From NCBI GenBank assembly GCA_014383605.1, contig JACNHM010000408.1:1-7904 (forward strand): a DNA stretch of 7,904 nucleotides, read 5' to 3'. Origin of the DNA: Chloroflexota bacterium (GTDB taxonomy: Bacteria; Chloroflexota; Anaerolineae; UBA3071). Of the stretch, positions 6,119-7,904 are shown piece by piece. Both the position numbers and the translations under genes were made by a program. A model generated the notes under the pieces. It saw nothing but the letters and a program-made list of their open reading frames with translations, made no database searches and was not told where the DNA came from. Position 1 is the first letter of the stretch. Every line of letters begins with the position of its first letter.

Positions 6119-6880
6119 GCCTGAGCGCGCCTGAATCCAGGCCGCGCTCTCCTCCCACACCCTCTCCCGCTGGCCATCAATCAGCACGTTGTGCCCCGAG
6201 TGCTCCAGCCAGATCAGCGTCTTGTCCGTCGAGCCGATGCGGTCGTAGGTGATCTGCGCCGCCTCCGGTGGAAGGCTGCCATCGCGCTTCCCTTGGACGA
6301 TCAGCGCCGGTTGCGTGACCAGGGGCAACAGCCGGCGCACCCGCTGCTGCAGTGCGTACACCTCGGCGGCGGCGGCCACGGGCCGCGTGTCGTAGCACCA
6401 GACGTGGTCGAGCGCGTCGGGGTCGTCTAGATCACTATCCGCGGTGTGATCCACGGGAACGTAGCTGATGAAGTGTTTGGCGATGGGAGTGAAACGCATC
6501 CGCCAGTCCCGCACCTTGACCGCCGGCGCCAGCAGGATCAACCCCGCCAGGTCATCGTGCTGCGCGCCCAGCCACAGGGCCAACAATGCTCCCAGCGAAA
6601 GCCCGCCCACGAAGAGCGTCTGGCAGCAGGAGCGCAGCTTCGCCAGCTCCGTCTCACAGGCGGCGATCCACTCGGCACGGGTGGTGCGCGCCAGCTCCTC
6701 CGGCGTCGTGCCATGTCCCGGCAGCCTGACGCCGGCGACGGTCAGGCCGCGGGCGGCCAGGACCTCGCCCAGGGGCCGCATCTCCGGCGGCGCGCCGGTG
6801 AAGCCGTGGATGAGCAGAACGCCCACGGGGCCGCCGTCGAAGAAGAAGGGGTCGGTGCTCAGATGCGAGGGTTGGGGCAT
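6116..6880 (-). CDS. Carboxylesterase / monoacylglycerol lipase-like alpha/beta hydrolase (Est30 type)
   Basis: Predicted 254-residue serine hydrolase cleaving short- to medium-chain esters; no signal peptide is seen, so cytoplasmic. 'GVLLIHGFTGAPPEMRPLGE' (20-39) carries the oxyanion-hole HGFTG (25-29). 'RLPGHGTTPEEL' (52-63) is typical of this group. The nucleophile elbow is GLSLG (93-97) with Ser95; the acid is Asp200 in 'QGKRDGSLPP' and the base is His230 in 'EHSGHNVLID'. Length and triad positions fall close to those of Est30 from Geobacillus (COG1647). The cap between strands is short (about 122-180). The ATG at 6880 has GGAG eight bases upstream, in the edge of the heptad array. The TAA stop abuts a second heptad repeat, so the gene is bracketed by them. 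No neighbour suggests a pathway. Confidence 0.93.
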   Translation of the reverse strand: MPQPSHLSTDPFFFDGGPVGVLLIHGFTGAPPEMRPLGEVLAARGLTVAGVRLPGHGTTPEELARTTRAEWIAACETELAKLRSCCQTLFVGGLSLGALLALWLGAQHDDLAGLILLAPAVKVRDWRMRFTPIAKHFISYVPVDHTADSDLDDPDALDHVWCYDTRPVAAAAEVYALQQRVRRLLPLVTQPALIVQGKRDGSLPPEAAQITYDRIGSTDKTLIWLEHSGHNVLIDGQRERVWEESAAWIQARSG

Positions 6881-6883
6881 GGG

Positions 6884-7002
6884 TTGTGCTCCGTAAAGCG
6901 TGATGCGTGAAACGTGATGCGTGAAACGTGATGCGTGAAACGTGCTCCGTGAAACGTGATGCGTGAAACGTGAGGCGTGAAACGTGATGCGTGAAACGTG
7001 AA
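6884..7002. repeat. Long heptad tandem array, 17 units
   Basis: From 6891 to 7002 the sequence divides exactly into 16 seven-base units that mainly alternate GCGTGAA and ACGTGAT, giving a 14-base higher-order period (8 copies). Variants include CCGTAAA, ACGTGCT, CCGTGAA, ACGTGAG and ACGTGAA. A decayed unit (TTGTGCT) extends it to 6884. The array fills most of the 138-base gap between the esterase start and the four-helix-bundle stop. The - strand of the array is stop-free in all frames because seven is not a multiple of three, so it creates false reading frames rich in His, Phe, Ser, Arg and Thr. The remaining gap (7003-7018) shows nothing. Confidence 0.92.
6889..6892 (-). promoter_or_regulatory. 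Ribosome binding site of the esterase, inside the repeat edge
   Basis: On the - strand GGAG lies eight bases before the esterase ATG at 6880. The same GTGCTCCGT sequence recurs within the array at 6943-6950, so the site appears to be a repeat variant that now serves translation. Confidence 0.55.
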
Positions 7003-7018
7003 AACGCGTGGGATGTGA

Positions 7019-7528
7019 TCAGGAAAGAGGAACAGTTTGGAGCAAACCATCCAATATCTCCCTATTGACGGATGGTTCTGATCGAGTAACGTTCGAACCA
7101 GTCTGATAAGGGACTCCTTGCTCACGCAGGTTGTGCCCGCGTTGCTGCGGGATCATGGTCAGGAGCAGACGGATAATTTGAGTGAGCAGATGCATGCGAT
7201 GTTGGGTGACGGCCTGCCCCAGAATGTGTCTGCCTTTGTAGTACCAGTCACGGCTCTCCCTGGCCGAACCAAGGGCGTATTCGTAGAAACGAGCGCGGTC
7301 TCTACCCGTTCCACGAGAATAGCCTTCAGCGAGATTGGCACTGATGGAGCCCAAGGCTCGATAAAGCTGATCCGACAAACGGAGCGTGCGTCTATCCTGT
7401 GTCAGCTTCGTCACATCATGCCAGCCTATGTCTGAGACAAACAATCCCAAGCGGTATGCTTCCATCTTCCACTGCGAATCACCCGTAATCTCCTCCGGGA
7501 CCGACTTCGCCCACTCCTCGTAGCTCAT
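7019..7528 (-). CDS. Four-helix-bundle protein of the 23S rRNA IVP / S23 family, extended form
   Basis: Predicted soluble helical protein of 169 residues. The core 'LSDQLYRALGSISANLAEGY' (51-70) and 'SRGTGRDRARFYEYALGSAR' (71-90) followed by 'ESRDWYYKGRHIL' match the four-helix-bundle family first known from reading frames in 23S rRNA intervening sequences (TIGR02436/PF05635 type): N-L/I-AEGY, a basic turn, and a regularly spaced helix. Helices continue through about 128. The usual family length is near 115-130; here about 45 extra N-terminal residues (MSYEEWAKSVPEEITGD...) and a polar C-terminal tail (about 130-169) are added. The ATG at 7528 is preferred over a GTG at 7546 because GGGAGAGG (7533-7540) sits just before it and the GTG lies inside a heptad repeat. 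No rRNA surrounds it. Function is unknown; RNA binding is sometimes suggested for the family. Confidence 0.82.
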   Translation of the reverse strand: MSYEEWAKSVPEEITGDSQWKMEAYRLGLFVSDIGWHDVTKLTQDRRTLRLSDQLYRALGSISANLAEGYSRGTGRDRARFYEYALGSARESRDWYYKGRHILGQAVTQHRMHLLTQIIRLLLTMIPQQRGHNLREQGVPYQTGSNVTRSEPSVNREILDGLLQTVPLS

Positions 7529-7532
7529 CTGA

Positions 7533-7540
7533 CCTCTCCC
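7533..7540 (-). promoter_or_regulatory. Ribosome binding site of the four-helix-bundle gene
   Basis: The - strand reads GGGAGAGG four bases before the ATG at 7528. It decides against the upstream in-frame GTG at 7546, which would place this site inside the coding region. Confidence 0.55.
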
Positions 7541-7541
7541 T

Positions 7542-7569
7542 GTCACGTTTCACGTTTTACGCTTCACGA
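7542..7569. repeat. Heptad repeat supplying the end of the rightmost gene (four units)
   Basis: Units GTCACGT, TTCACGT, TTTACGC and TTCACGA are the reverse-complement form of the CGTGAA heptads at 6891-7002. The TAA stop of the rightmost gene (7559-7557) is inside the third unit, and its last residues (Arg-Glu-Ala) are encoded by repeat sequence. Confidence 0.75.
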
Positions 7570-7904
7570 TTCGCCAGTCCGCCCAGGTGGGCGACCGCCT
7601 CGGCGATGGCGGCTACGCAATCTGACAGCGCTTCGGCTATGGCCTGAGCAGCGAAGCGCAGTACGACACGCTGCACGGCGAGGCCGTAGCCGCTTCCCTG
7701 CTCTCGCAGGGCGGGCGCTGGCTCTCCTGATGTCGGTTCGCCGCAAAGGATCACCACCTCGCCCTGGGCGCAGGGGATGGCGAAATCGGCACCGTACGCC
7801 GCCGCCCCCTCCTCCACCTCTACTTCCCGTTCGGCGGTGATGTCCTCCGCTTTCAGCGCCGCCCACAGCCGCTCCTGCAGAGCGTTGCCCAGCCAGAGGT
7901 CGTT
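7557..7904 (-). CDS. C-terminal part of an unidentified protein
   Basis: The frame is open from the right window edge to a TAA at 7559-7557, giving 115 residues; the start lies outside. Codon third positions are strongly G/C, as in the neighbouring real genes. The visible part begins with a likely helix 'LWLGNALQERLWAALKAED' (3-21), then strands 'ITAEREVEVEEG' (22-33) and 'YGADFAIPCAQGEVVILCG' (37-55), a Pro/Gly/Ser-rich loop, and a long Ala-rich helical region 'AVQRVVLRFAAQAIAEAL' (75-92) onward. The 'ADFAI' strand after a basic/acidic strand recalls PD-(D/E)XK nuclease-like folds, but the expected E-x-K is absent (ILC in its place), so I do not assign a function. The last three codons and the stop come from a heptad repeat. 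Another - strand frame (7866-7564) is also open but is compositionally poor. Confidence 0.6.
   Translation of the reverse strand, partial: NDLWLGNALQERLWAALKAEDITAEREVEVEEGAAAYGADFAIPCAQGEVVILCGEPTSGEPAPALREQGSGYGLAVQRVVLRFAAQAIAEALSDCVAAIAEAVAHLGGLANREA

Noticed and set aside
6891..7002. CRISPR array
   Set aside because: Units are seven bases with no unique spacers; this is a simple tandem repeat, not repeat-spacer structure.
6859..7125. - strand reading frame of 88 residues rich in His, Phe, Ser, Arg and Thr across the heptad array
   Set aside because: It is a translation of the tandem repeat, which is stop-free on that strand by composition, and it runs into the antisense and overlapping parts of neighbouring genes; there is no independent support.
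7564..7866. Alternative 100-residue - strand frame at the right end
   Set aside because: It overlaps the better frame ending at 7557, is Gly/Arg-rich at its start and shows no domain-like pattern.

Overview
The window reads as a piece of a GC-rich bacterial chromosome. Several gene families here (paired GH130 enzymes, a COG4586/4587/3694-type ABC-2 transporter, a four-helix-bundle protein of the 23S-IVP family), together with seven-base tandem repeats at gene borders, are what I would expect from an Anaerolineae-like Chloroflexota genome or metagenome bin. That assignment is inference; no rRNA or taxonomic marker gene is present. All genes use ordinary bacterial starts and most have readable Shine-Dalgarno sites.

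Left to right: bases 2-145 are the 3' end of a + strand gene, possibly a carbohydrate-active enzyme. A 163-base spacer follows and holds a perfect 15-bp inverted repeat. Bases 309-5495 are a tightly packed + strand block of six genes: a GNAT acetyltransferase, an ABC ATPase (ATGA overlap with the GNAT), two ABC-2 membrane subunits, and two different GH130 glycosidases/phosphorylases. From 5496 to the right end everything lies on the - strand: a non-functional fusion of a selD fragment with the tail of an ABC importer ATPase (5496-5985), an Est30-like carboxylesterase (6116-6880), a four-helix-bundle protein (7019-7528), and the C-terminal part of an unidentified protein (7557-7904).

How the genes may work together: the ATPase and two permeases form a complete ABC-2 type transporter with no solute-binding protein, which normally means export. 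The GH130 pair would act in the cytoplasm on beta-mannosides or related glycans. The first keeps the Arg/Arg/His phosphate-site pattern of GH130 phosphorylases. The second has Lys-Asp where the first has Arg-Asn, so the two probably differ in reaction or substrate. The shared operon suggests a glycan or glycoconjugate pathway linked to an exporter and an acetyltransferase, but the substrate cannot be read from sequence.

The most unusual structural feature is a set of seven-base-period repeats at borders between genes: 2737-2771, 6059-6118, 6884-7002 (17 heptads) and 7542-7569, with a minor two-unit version at 4547-4560. In places these repeats touch or supply stop codons and a Shine-Dalgarno site. 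Together with the selD/ABC remnant and a dispersed-repeat-like stretch inside the N-terminus of the first permease, they mark this as a region repeatedly remodelled by insertion and recombination.
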